Origin: Mycolicibacterium llatzerense
Lineage (GTDB): Bacteria > Actinomycetota > Actinomycetes > Mycobacteriales > Mycobacteriaceae
Assembly (NCBI RefSeq): GCF_000878195.1
Contig: NZ_JXST01000048.1
Coordinates: 1-46,085, forward strand
Length of the DNA stretch: 46,085 nucleotides
Direction: 5' to 3'
Shown: positions 7,043 through 15,377 of the stretch, piece after piece
Layout of the letters: each line of letters starts with the position of its first letter
How positions within the stretch are numbered: position 1 is the stretch's first letter
Program-made: the position numbers and the translations under genes
Notes under the pieces: generated by a model
Told to the model about the DNA's origin: nothing
Databases searched by the model: none
The model's input: only the letters and a program-made list of their open reading frames with translations

Positions 7043-9649
7043 TCAGCGACTCACGGCGCCGTGGCGGATCAGCCCGGCGAGATCCTCACGGTCCGAGATG
7101 TCGAGCTTTGTGCAGGCCCGATACAGGTGGCCCTCCACCGTCCGCACCGACACAGTGAGCCGGTCGGCGATTTCGCGGTTACTCAATCCAGCGGCAACCA
7201 GGTTGGCGATCTCGCGTTCGCGCACCGTCAAGGGCAAGGGGTGGGTCGCCAATTCCAGTGCCGGAGTTCGCACCCCGCCGCACTGCGCGGCCAGCCGGTT
7301 GGCCACGGCTGCAGCCTCGGCGCTCCGCCGCCGGTCGTCGGCCGCTTCGAAGGCGGCCGATGCTTGCGCCGCCGCGTCGAGCGCGGACAACAATGCACCG
7401 AGTTGCTCAAATTGCTGTGCAGCGGCGAACAATCCAGCGCCGTCGCGATCACTGACTGCCCGGGCATGCGCCACAATCACGGTGGCGAGACGGCCACCGA
7501 CGGCAGAGGCGATCTCGATCAACCGGTCCGCGGCACCCTGGTCGCCGAATCGCACCGCATCGTGCAGCGCCAGCATGGACACCGCACATTGGCCGGAGCT
7601 GTCGGCCAACCGGGCTGCATCCAATGCCAGCTCGATAGCTGCACTTACGTTTCCCTCGGCCGCAGCGAGCCACGACTCCGCGATCCTCAGCTGCGGGCCG
7701 AACACCGCGACGTGCCGGCCCGAGCGGACTTTCAACTCGGCCACCATCTTGGCCCCAGGTTGCACCCGGCCCAACGCGCAATAAGACTGCGCCAGCAGCA
7801 GCCGGGCCGGGAAACTCCAGGAGGCTGCCGACTCAGCAGTCAGCGCCGCCACCGTCTGCTCCATCCGCGACACAGTCTCGATGAAGTTGCCGCGGGCAAG
7901 TCCGATGGTGCCGGCCAGCACATTGGCCATCCCCCACGCCAGATACTGACCCGACGAGGTGATCCGCATCATGACGGTGGATCGGTCGCTCGCCGCGTCG
8001 AATTCTCCGGCGAGCACCAATGCGCGCACCTCCCCGAACGCAGTGAGGTAGCGGAGCAACCCGTCCGCCTTCGCGCTGGCCATGCGACCGCGGCGAGCCA
8101 ATACCGCCACCTCATCACTGCGTCCCATCAGCGCCAGCGCGAGTGCACCGCCGAATGCCGCCCACTGCACCGCGACCGGGTGCGCGATCGGGTCGGCCAG
8201 CACCCGTTCGGCCATCGCCACGGCCTCTGGCAGGCGGTTCTCGAAAGTCAGAGTGGCCGACGCGGTGCCATCGATGATCGGTACCAGCTCGGGACTCGTG
8301 ATCCGCTCCCGGAGCAACGCGAGTACTTCGTCGGCGCCCTCGGCGTCACCCATCGACCAGTGCAGGTTCGCGATACGCGCCCATCCCCACCGCAGCAGCT
8401 CCAGTTCGGTCATCTGTTCGGGATCGAAGGAGCTGAGCGTTTCCTCGGCTTCGGTCGCCTTGCCCTGCCACAGCAGCGAACGCGCCAGCAGTTCTCCGGC
8501 CTCGAGACCGCCGCCCCGATTGGTCGCCGCGCGGGCCAGTCGCTCACCCAGCGTCACGTTCGTCAGGGCGATCGCCTCTCGTGCCGCCGTGACGAGCAGG
8601 TCCAGTTCGGGGACCTCGTCACTGTCCAAAGTCAGCTCGGCCAGCCGGATTCGATGCGCCGAACTGACCAGTGGACGGTCGCGCATCGCGCGCACGAGTT
8701 CGCCGCGCAAGCGGCGCCCCGCGGCCATCCCCAGTCGCCGGCGGATCACCTCACCGAACAATGGGTGGGTGAATCTCACGTCGATGCCACCCGGCTCCTC
8801 GGCGACGCGCACCAGGCCGCGGTTCTCCGCCTCTTCCACCACGTCCGCACCGACGATCACCGTCAGGGTGTCCAGGTCGAGTGGTTCGCAGAAGGTCAGC
8901 AACCGCAGCGCGTGCAGCACCTGGTCGGGCAACTGGTCGACCCTCGAATCCAGCAACGACGCCAGCTCTGAGGTGACCGCAGCCCGCCCCCGAAGCTGCC
9001 ACACTCCCCGCACCTGCCGCAGGGTCCCCGCCTCGATGGCCCCTTCCACCAGGTGGCGGACGAATAGCGCGTTGCCGCCCGAGGCCTGCCACATCAGCTC
9101 GGCGGACAACCCCTCGACCTGCCCGCCCAAGGCCTCTTCGATGAGGCCGACACATTGCTGCTGGCTGAACGGCATCAAGTGCAACCGCTGCAGATATCGG
9201 TCCTTCCACAGCGACGTGATCGCGTCGGGGACCGGCGCGCCGGAACGGACCGTGGCCACGATGCGCACCGACCCGTCCATTGCCAGCTGATGCAGCAGAG
9301 TCGCCGACAACTGATCCAACAGATGCGCGTCGTCCACACCGATCACCGAATGACCCTCGGCCATAATCGTTTCGCGCGCCGCGGACAGGAATGCCACCGG
9401 ATCGCGCGACGTGGCGCTGCGCACGAGATGGGCGAATACCCCGAGCGGAATGCCCCGTGCCGACTCGGTCGCCGCAACCCAGTGGGCGCGCACCGGCAAC
9501 GACTGGGTGACCAGCCGGGCGAGCGTTGTTTTACCGACACCCGCGTCACCGACCAGGACGATGCCGCATTCGCCGGATTCCCCGAGCAATGCTCCGCGAA
9601 TCAGCGAGAATTCACTATCGCGGTGAACGACCGGCCAGTTCTGGGCCAC
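7043..9649 (-). CDS. large ATP-binding LuxR-family regulator (LAL type)
   Basis: The 868-residue product has an N-terminal AAA/NACHT-like ATPase: Walker A GDAGVGKTT near residue 35 and the Walker B-like VIGVDDAHLLD near residue 103. A long helical, TPR-like middle follows. The C-terminal HTH of LuxR/NarL type (PLTVREREIANLVAAGLSNREIADRLTVSVRTVEGHLY, described here in two overlapping parts: LTVREREIANLVAAGLS and SVRTVEGHLY) occupies about the last 65 residues. Such proteins switch genes on after ATP and ligand binding. The start is GTG at 9649 with a TANNNT -10 close by, so the mRNA may be leaderless. It lies directly after the phage-type endolysin gene on the same strand, which makes it a candidate regulator of that cluster. 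Its ligand is unknown. Confidence 0.85.
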   Translation of the reverse strand: MAQNWPVVHRDSEFSLIRGALLGESGECGIVLVGDAGVGKTTLARLVTQSLPVRAHWVAATESARGIPLGVFAHLVRSATSRDPVAFLSAARETIMAEGHSVIGVDDAHLLDQLSATLLHQLAMDGSVRIVATVRSGAPVPDAITSLWKDRYLQRLHLMPFSQQQCVGLIEEALGGQVEGLSAELMWQASGGNALFVRHLVEGAIEAGTLRQVRGVWQLRGRAAVTSELASLLDSRVDQLPDQVLHALRLLTFCEPLDLDTLTVIVGADVVEEAENRGLVRVAEEPGGIDVRFTHPLFGEVIRRRLGMAAGRRLRGELVRAMRDRPLVSSAHRIRLAELTLDSDEVPELDLLVTAAREAIALTNVTLGERLARAATNRGGGLEAGELLARSLLWQGKATEAEETLSSFDPEQMTELELLRWGWARIANLHWSMGDAEGADEVLALLRERITSPELVPIIDGTASATLTFENRLPEAVAMAERVLADPIAHPVAVQWAAFGGALALALMGRSDEVAVLARRGRMASAKADGLLRYLTAFGEVRALVLAGEFDAASDRSTVMMRITSSGQYLAWGMANVLAGTIGLARGNFIETVSRMEQTVAALTAESAASWSFPARLLLAQSYCALGRVQPGAKMVAELKVRSGRHVAVFGPQLRIAESWLAAAEGNVSAAIELALDAARLADSSGQCAVSMLALHDAVRFGDQGAADRLIEIASAVGGRLATVIVAHARAVSDRDGAGLFAAAQQFEQLGALLSALDAAAQASAAFEAADDRRRSAEAAAVANRLAAQCGGVRTPALELATHPLPLTVREREIANLVAAGLSNREIADRLTVSVRTVEGHLYRACTKLDISDREDLAGLIRHGAVSR

Positions 9650-9657
9650 GGCGTATA

Positions 9658-9663
9658 AGACTA
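9658..9663 (-). promoter_or_regulatory. candidate -10 element for a leaderless LAL regulator transcript
   Basis: On the minus strand TAGTCT fits TANNNT and is followed, after eight bases, by the GTG start of the LAL regulator. No Shine-Dalgarno sequence is present, which agrees with leaderless initiation. No -35 is obvious. Confidence 0.35.
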
Positions 9664-9716
9664 CCTGCCGGTTTCTGCCGTTGAAGGCGTTATGACAGCG
9701 AAATATCAGGCCCGCC

Positions 9717-9748
9717 TTTCGGGCCGGCAGTTAACGTCCGGCCCGAAA
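9717..9748 (-). terminator. GC-rich hairpin after the endolysin-like gene
   Basis: TTTCGGGCCGG (9717-9727) and CCGGCCCGAAA (9738-9748) are perfect 11-base complements with a 10-base loop. The hairpin starts ten bases after the stop of the minus-strand endolysin-like gene. There is no U-tract, as is common for mycobacterial terminators. A second overlapping stem (GGCCCG/CGGGCC near 9709-9724) could form instead. It would separate the endolysin-like transcript from the LAL regulator gene downstream. Confidence 0.6.
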
Positions 9749-9757
9749 TATCGACCG

Positions 9758-11185
9758 TCACATCTTGTCGTGCAAATCGGACACCATGTCGAATAGCGTC
9801 TTGTTGTTGTGGGTCCTGGTGAGGACTTTCGCCAACGTCGTGATTTCGTCCAGCACCGAGCGGGTGGCGTTCTGCCTTAGGTCGAGCGGCGCAGTGTCCG
9901 GGGCCAGCAGGTCGACCACACGGTAGTCCGCGCCGTCAGGACCGATCAGCGGCGAGCCGTCGGTGTTCGTGCCGTTCAGCATGTTCCAGATGTCTTGAGT
10001 CTGGGCCATGGTGATCACACCTCGCGCCGCTGTGGCGGCTGCCGGTCTCACGCCGGCTGCGGTTCCGATGCCGCAGGCCGCGGCAAAATCGTTGGGCGAC
10101 AAGCCGTCTGCGACGTTCATATCGCAGTTGCCGAACGGGTTACAGCCCATCGGCAGGCCCTGATTGGCGCCGTATGCGCCGTCTGTGTACTGGTGGGCGA
10201 TTTGCCCCGGCAGCAGCGGGTTTGAGCCGTACGACGCCGCGATCACCCGTAGTCCTTTGGGCCGCGACAGCCACATCGTGTTGAAGTCGCCCTGGTTGGC
10301 GTAGCCGATGATGCGCGCCGGGTTACCGGCGTATTCGGCGAGATTGTTGTAGAGGGCATTGATCCAGGCCGATCCGTCGCCACCAGGGTTCCCGCCGCTT
10401 TCGACGTCCAGCATTAGTACGACCCTGGGGTGCAGTCCCCCGTTGGCGTCGATCATCTGCCGCACCGTGTTGGCGTTGTCCTGCCAATTCGGCCGCACGT
10501 AGGTGTAAACGATGCCGCAATCCAGCCGGCCGGAGTCCAACGCATTGCGCATCCACGCATAGTTTTGCGCGAAGTTGGAATCCTGGTGAGTGCCGTCGCA
10601 CACGCGGATCGAGAGAATCTTGTACGGGTAGGAATCGCTGACCGGCGCCTGGAATTCGGACACGTCGGCGAAGAAGCTGTCCACGTGGCCCTGAGTCGGG
10701 GGTGTGCCGTCTTCGACGATCGGGCCGGCCACGTACCAGTGATCGTTCCAGTAGTTGCTGTCGGAGGGGATGGCCTTGGGGGTGGTACAGCACCCCCAGG
10801 AGCCCGACGATTCCATCGCGACCCCGTCGACGACACAGTTCATGTGCGAGTGGGGACCGCCGTCGCCCTCATGGTGAAGGTTGATCACCACCGGCGCGTC
10901 GCCAGGCACGTCGCTCAACGATGCGACGTGCATCAGATCGAACGGCCCGACGTGCTGCTCTCCAACCGGCAGGTAGCGATACGACTCGGTGGACAGACCT
11001 TGCCTGCCCCAAACCATTTCGCTGCCGTTGAACACCGCTGAGAGCACATCGGTCACCAAGCCCGAACAGTCACAACCCACACCGCGATCATTCGGATCCC
11101 AGGTGCCGCCGTAGACGTACTCGTCGCCGAGCCGGTCCAAGAATATGCGTTTGGCGAACTCCACGTCGCCGCGAGTGACGGTCAT
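9758..11185 (-). CDS. phage-type endolysin (LysA-like): NlpC/P60 peptidase plus GH25 muramidase
   Basis: From the ATG at 11185, preceded by AAAGGAGGG, the product is 475 residues. Residues 1-150 look like an NlpC/P60 peptidase: EYVYGGTWD, then GCDCSGLV with likely nucleophile Cys40, and GPHSHMN for the His. Residues about 170-370 follow the GH25 lysozyme plan: FFADVSEFQ (172-179), VVLMLDVESGG with acidic residues Asp260 and Glu262, HQYTDG (331-336) and CDMNVADG (354-361). The last 95 residues are unassigned. This two-enzyme layout is that of mycobacteriophage LysA proteins, which cut peptidoglycan. No signal peptide is visible, so export would need a partner or lysis. The frame is open further upstream, but the strong Shine-Dalgarno site fixes the start. 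Confidence 0.85.
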   Translation of the reverse strand: MTVTRGDVEFAKRIFLDRLGDEYVYGGTWDPNDRGVGCDCSGLVTDVLSAVFNGSEMVWGRQGLSTESYRYLPVGEQHVGPFDLMHVASLSDVPGDAPVVINLHHEGDGGPHSHMNCVVDGVAMESSGSWGCCTTPKAIPSDSNYWNDHWYVAGPIVEDGTPPTQGHVDSFFADVSEFQAPVSDSYPYKILSIRVCDGTHQDSNFAQNYAWMRNALDSGRLDCGIVYTYVRPNWQDNANTVRQMIDANGGLHPRVVLMLDVESGGNPGGDGSAWINALYNNLAEYAGNPARIIGYANQGDFNTMWLSRPKGLRVIAASYGSNPLLPGQIAHQYTDGAYGANQGLPMGCNPFGNCDMNVADGLSPNDFAAACGIGTAAGVRPAAATAARGVITMAQTQDIWNMLNGTNTDGSPLIGPDGADYRVVDLLAPDTAPLDLRQNATRSVLDEITTLAKVLTRTHNNKTLFDMVSDLHDKM

Positions 11186-11249
11186 CGGTCCCTCCTTTGA
11201 TGAAGTGATGGAAAACCAAGTGTCGCGACGAAATGTGCAGGCACGCACC

Positions 11250-11263
11250 AGTAGCCCACTACT
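11250..11263. promoter_or_regulatory. AGTAG-N4-CTACT inverted repeat, copy A
   Basis: AGTAG, CCCA, CTACT, followed by CG. The arms match those of the palindrome at 12143-12162. It lies 65 bases upstream of the endolysin ATG and about 66 bases centre to centre from copy B. It is probably a protein-binding site in the divergent promoter region. Confidence 0.6.
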
Positions 11264-11315
11264 CGAATCGGTACTGATCTGGGCACCGAATGTCGTGGTG
11301 ACGCGGCGAAGGTCG

Positions 11316-11329
11316 AGTAGCCGGCTACG
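11316..11329. promoter_or_regulatory. AGTAG-N4-CTACT inverted repeat, copy B (one mismatch)
   Basis: TCG precedes AGTAG, then CCGG and CTACG. The central 12 bases (GTAGCCGGCTAC) are a perfect palindrome. It lies 107 bases before the ATG of the membrane-protein gene, in the same divergent region as copy A. Confidence 0.6.
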
Positions 11330-11435
11330 CGGGCGCCCGAGTCGCCAGCGGCGCAACATCGTTGGGGCGTAGGCGAACTGGATCGCGAGCTGACGCGGCG
11401 ACTCGGTCGTCCTCGCCGTCACAGAGGAGGTCATC

Positions 11436-12125
11436 ATGAGTCTGGCTTGCATGGCGTCGTTGGCGATCGCGCGCGACCTCGCACCCGCCGGCCAACCGCT
11501 GAAGAGCCCGGCGATGGGCTCGACAGGCGCGGATCTTCCGCCACCGGCGCCGCCGAACGGACTGTCGTACCCGCAGTCGGAAATGCCGGCGATGGGGCCG
11601 ACCGCGACATTGCCTCGACCACCTGAGCTCCGCCAAATCGCCGGCTCCGCACCGCTGGTTGACACAGCTGCCGGATTTGCCCAGTTGCTGGCCGCGCAGA
11701 TCCCCGCTGAGGCGCTGGTCGCCTACACGACGTTGTTGGCTTTGCTTTATCGCGCGGACGGTTCGTACAACACGGGCCGGTGGGTGCTCTACGGATTTTC
11801 GGTGATCGCCTGCGGAGCCACAATTCTTGCGGCTTATTGCGCGAAACGGAATTACACGTTGCACCCCGGTGCCGGTGGCGTGTCCGGCGGCTTGGCTTTA
11901 CGTGGCATTCGTCCGCCGTACCTGCCGATCGCGGCGGCCATGTTGTCTATGGCCGTCTACGGATTGACAGTGCCCGGGTCGCCACTGCAGTTCAATGTGT
12001 CGGAGTCGGCATTTACCTTGCTGTCCGGATCGCTTTCCGTCGGCGGAGCGATGATGATGACCATTCTCACGCCGTTCCTGGGCACCGGTAATGATGCCGT
12101 TCCGGTAGCGAATTCCGAGTCATGA
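11436..12125 (+). CDS. unrecognised small multi-pass membrane protein, possibly holin-like
   Basis: The 229-residue product is preceded by GAGGAGG eight bases before the ATG. Residues 1-70 are rich in Pro, Ala and Met and carry no motif. Hydrophobic stretches follow near 90-105 (weak), 113-132 (WVLYGFSVIACGATILAAYC), 158-176 and 188-208. The total is three or four membrane helices with a short tail. I do not recognise the family. Its place between an endolysin and an esterase, neither with an export signal, makes a pore-forming (holin-like) or anchoring role conceivable, but the sequence alone does not show it. The next gene, the patatin, follows after a 90-base gap holding another AGTAG repeat. 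Confidence 0.8.
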   Translation: MSLACMASLAIARDLAPAGQPLKSPAMGSTGADLPPPAPPNGLSYPQSEMPAMGPTATLPRPPELRQIAGSAPLVDTAAGFAQLLAAQIPAEALVAYTTLLALLYRADGSYNTGRWVLYGFSVIACGATILAAYCAKRNYTLHPGAGGVSGGLALRGIRPPYLPIAAAMLSMAVYGLTVPGSPLQFNVSESAFTLLSGSLSVGGAMMMTILTPFLGTGNDAVPVANSES

Positions 12126-12142
12126 CACCTGAATTTGAAAAG

Positions 12143-12162
12143 TCGAGTAGTCGACTACTCGA
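12143..12162. promoter_or_regulatory. perfect 20-base palindrome, copy C of the AGTAG-N4-CTACT repeat
   Basis: TCGAGTAGTCGACTACTCGA reads identically on both strands. It ends 53 bases before the patatin ATG (12216). It has the same arm sequence and four-base spacer as copies A and B, which argues for one dimeric regulator acting on all three sites. Confidence 0.7.
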
Positions 12163-12215
12163 TACAGGTACACGACACCGCCATTAGCTTCGAATTCAGT
12201 AAAGGGAGGTGCGCG

Positions 12216-15200
12216 ATGGCTTTTCAGAATCCATCATTGGCATCGGATGCCACCCAGGAACTGCGACTGGCGACCACGATGACCGGTGGTGTCAGCCTCG
12301 CGATCTGGATGGCCGGGGTGACACGCGAGATCAATCTGCTTACCCAGGCGTCTCAGTGGCGATTGAAGGGCGGCGACCTCCCCGCCTCCACGCTGACCAC
12401 AGCGGCGGAAGCGTCCCTCAAGCTGTATGCCGAACTGATCGATGTGCTCGACGTCGTTGTCGACGTCGACGTCCTGTCAGGGACCAGCGCCGGCGGCATC
12501 AACGCAGCGTTCCTTGCCTGGGCCCGAGTCAAGGGCGCCGACCTCGGCAATCTCCGCGAACTCTGGCTCGACCTGGGTGCCTTGACCGACCTGTTGCGCG
12601 AGCCGACGGACGCCAGCACGCCGTCGTTGCTCTACGGCGACGAACGCATGTTCAAGAGCCTCGACGCCGAGATTCCGACATTCACGCATGGGCCGTTCCC
12701 GATCCAGCCCACCGCCGGCAGCAACGGTGGTCTCCCGTCCACCACGCTCTACATCACGACGACGCTGCTCAACGGCGAGACCAGCAGGTTCACCGACTCC
12801 TTCGGTACCCAGGTCCAAGATGTCGACCGGCGCGGCGTCTTCACCTTCACCGAGAAGAACCTCACGAATGGCGACGCCGCGTCAGCGCTGGCGTTGGCCG
12901 CCCGCAGCAGCGCCTCGTTCCCCGCCGCATTCGAACCCTCCTTCATCCCCTTCACCGAAGGAACCGCCAAGACGGGAGGCGTGCCCGCTCGACCGCCGAT
13001 GGCACCCTTCACCAACTTCACGCGGCCGCACTGGGTCGCCGATGGCGGAATGCTGGACAACCGTCCCATTGACGTTGTGCTGCAACGAATCTTCGACCGT
13101 CCCGCCCAACGACCAGTCCGCCGGGTCCTCCTGTTCGTCGTGCCATCTTCGGGACCGACACCGACCCTGGAAGAAGCTCCGCAAGACGAACTCAACGAAC
13201 CACTCGGACTCCTTGACTCGCTGCTCAAGGATCTCACCGCGATGACCTCACAGTCGATCTCAGCCGACCTGCGCGCCATCCGCACCCACCAAGACCGCAT
13301 GCACGCGCGCGTCAACACGAGACTGCATCTCGCGCAGCTCGCCCTCAAGCTGGGGGCAGATACGCCGTTGCTCACCCCACAGCTGCTGGCGGACTACACC
13401 CTGCAAGAAGCTACCCGACACGCACAGACCATCACCGCCGCCCTGCTCCGCCAACTGAGTACATGGCCAGCGGCGAACGGCTCACCGCAGTGCATCCCCA
13501 CGAACTGGGGGGCCAATCTGAAGATCGGCGGCAATGCCGAAACCCTCTGCCGCACAACGATCACCGAAGCCATCAAGAACCGTTGGCAGTCCGCCGGCGG
13601 TTCGTTGCCAACGAGCGCAGCCGACCTAACACGGTACGGACGGCCGGCCTTCGACCTTGCCAAAGCGTGCGCGATCGTCATCATCCGGGCCGCCTACCAG
13701 CTCGCGACATCGCCAGCCGAAATGGCCGCCGTGGCGACGATCGCCAACGGCATATCCGATGCGTGCCCGCCGCCCGAACCGTTCGACCTCGGCGACCTCG
13801 TCAACACAGTCTGCACCAACCCGCAGACCCGGAACGGTTCGTTGCAAGACGCCGCCACTCAACTCGCCGACGCCTACCTCGAACACTTCGGAGTCGAAGA
13901 CGATCCCTGGGGCAAGCTGGGCACTGCCATTGTCAACGGTTACGGAACGCTGAGCGCCATTGCCGACCAATCAGCGACGCCCGACCCCGCAGCAGATGGC
14001 GTGCGCGCGCCCGACGCGCGACAAGTCGATCAGCTGACGACCTACCTCGAATATCTTGCGCCAGGCACCAATCCGGCGACCGTGGCAACCAAGCTGTTCA
14101 ACCTCGCCGCCACCCAGCGAGCGATGCTCCCCGCCGACGCAGACGTCGAACAATCACTCGAATTGATACAGGTCAGCGCCGACACCCGGTGCCAGCTCGC
14201 ACCCGAATGCCAGACTGCCGCCCAGAAACTCACCGGCATGCAGTTCCACCACTTCGGCGCCTTCTACAAACGCTCATGGCGAGCCAACGACTGGATGTGG
14301 GGTCGACTCGACGGAGCGGGATGGCTCGTCCACGCCCTGCTGGAACCACGACGAGTGCAGCGGATCGTCCAAACACACAGAGCCGGGTGGCCGGCCGGCC
14401 CGGACTGCAGAGCCCAGTGGTTCGCGAGCAGGCTCAGTACGATTGGGGCACAGGATAATCCGAGTCCTACTCCCCCGCCGGCCGCGGTACTCACAGAACT
14501 CCGATTCCTGGACCAGCCAGAAATGCCGCTACCGTCCAGCCTTCCCAACACATCACTGTGGCTGGCGCAGGCGTGGCAGAAGCGCGTCCTCGACGAGGAA
14601 TTGGACGCGCTAGCCAATGCGGTGCTCAACCCACAACCACCGAAACCCGCGGACTGGAGCCCCACAACAACTCACGACTGGGCCGAAAAGGTACTGGCCA
14701 AACCCTCCGGACCCGCCAAATACGCTCTCCTGGCAGAGAATCCCGTCGCCCGCGAGACCCTCGCCACCGACAGGAGCTCGCCACTCATGTCGCGCACCAT
14801 CACCAAAACCGTTGCCACCGCGACCGCGGCGGTCGGCTGCGTCCAGCAGCTGCCCGGCGTCCTCAAGCCGCCCCTGAACACGGCCCGGACCATGGCACTG
14901 GGTGCATACCGCGTCGTGTGGTCGACCAAAGGCAATGCGGGACCGGTCATCATGGCCGGCGCCGTGCTGCTGATTCTCGGTGTCGCGGCTGCGATGCAAT
15001 CCTCAACCGGGCTCGGACTGTTCGGTCTCGGCGCGAGCGGGACCGGCGCCTATCTCATCACACTGGGAACCTGGCAACGCTCCAGCAAGCTGCCGCTTGC
15101 CTTGCTCTCGACAACGCTCGTGATCCTGATCGCGGCCCTGACCGTACCTACAGTCCGGACGGCATTGTTCGGCACCCGCGAGCACAGCGGTTTCGTTGGC

Positions 15201-15323
15201 GCCCATGCCTACTGGATCGGAGCCCAGTGGTGGTACCCCCTCATCGCCGTCGGAGCGCTCGCGTTGGCGGTCAGCGCCGTCGGTGCCGGCATCGAACGTG
15301 CGAGGCACAGCCACAAACGATGA
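12216..15323 (+). CDS. patatin-like phospholipase with C-terminal membrane anchor
   Basis: Starting at the ATG at 12216 (AAAGGGAGG nearby), the product has 1,035 residues. A patatin domain opens with ATTMTGGVSLAIWMAGV, the Gly-rich oxyanion region, followed by VLSGTSAGG with nucleophile Ser91 and WVADGGMLDNRP with catalytic Asp276. The long middle (about 350-870) is helical and resembles the extra region of large actinobacterial patatins (DUF3376 type). The last 150 residues hold four hydrophobic helices and end in a basic tail. It should be a serine acyl hydrolase working on lipid at the cytoplasmic membrane. It sits between a membrane protein and LysB, with a perfect palindrome upstream. 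Confidence 0.85.
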   Translation: MAFQNPSLASDATQELRLATTMTGGVSLAIWMAGVTREINLLTQASQWRLKGGDLPASTLTTAAEASLKLYAELIDVLDVVVDVDVLSGTSAGGINAAFLAWARVKGADLGNLRELWLDLGALTDLLREPTDASTPSLLYGDERMFKSLDAEIPTFTHGPFPIQPTAGSNGGLPSTTLYITTTLLNGETSRFTDSFGTQVQDVDRRGVFTFTEKNLTNGDAASALALAARSSASFPAAFEPSFIPFTEGTAKTGGVPARPPMAPFTNFTRPHWVADGGMLDNRPIDVVLQRIFDRPAQRPVRRVLLFVVPSSGPTPTLEEAPQDELNEPLGLLDSLLKDLTAMTSQSISADLRAIRTHQDRMHARVNTRLHLAQLALKLGADTPLLTPQLLADYTLQEATRHAQTITAALLRQLSTWPAANGSPQCIPTNWGANLKIGGNAETLCRTTITEAIKNRWQSAGGSLPTSAADLTRYGRPAFDLAKACAIVIIRAAYQLATSPAEMAAVATIANGISDACPPPEPFDLGDLVNTVCTNPQTRNGSLQDAATQLADAYLEHFGVEDDPWGKLGTAIVNGYGTLSAIADQSATPDPAADGVRAPDARQVDQLTTYLEYLAPGTNPATVATKLFNLAATQRAMLPADADVEQSLELIQVSADTRCQLAPECQTAAQKLTGMQFHHFGAFYKRSWRANDWMWGRLDGAGWLVHALLEPRRVQRIVQTHRAGWPAGPDCRAQWFASRLSTIGAQDNPSPTPPPAAVLTELRFLDQPEMPLPSSLPNTSLWLAQAWQKRVLDEELDALANAVLNPQPPKPADWSPTTTHDWAEKVLAKPSGPAKYALLAENPVARETLATDRSSPLMSRTITKTVATATAAVGCVQQLPGVLKPPLNTARTMALGAYRVVWSTKGNAGPVIMAGAVLLILGVAAAMQSSTGLGLFGLGASGTGAYLITLGTWQRSSKLPLALLSTTLVILIAALTVPTVRTALFGTREHSGFVGAHAYWIGAQWWYPLIAVGALALAVSAVGAGIERARHSHKR

Positions 15324-15377
15324 ACAGCGAGGTCTCGACCTGGGACCAGCGCGACATGACAAGAAGGGAGCAGACCG

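Noticed and set aside
6920..8971. Long plus-strand open frame opposite the LAL regulator
   Set aside because: It mirrors the codon bias of the minus-strand gene, is rich in Arg/Gln/His and shows no domain; the regulator on the other strand has clear ATPase and HTH motifs.
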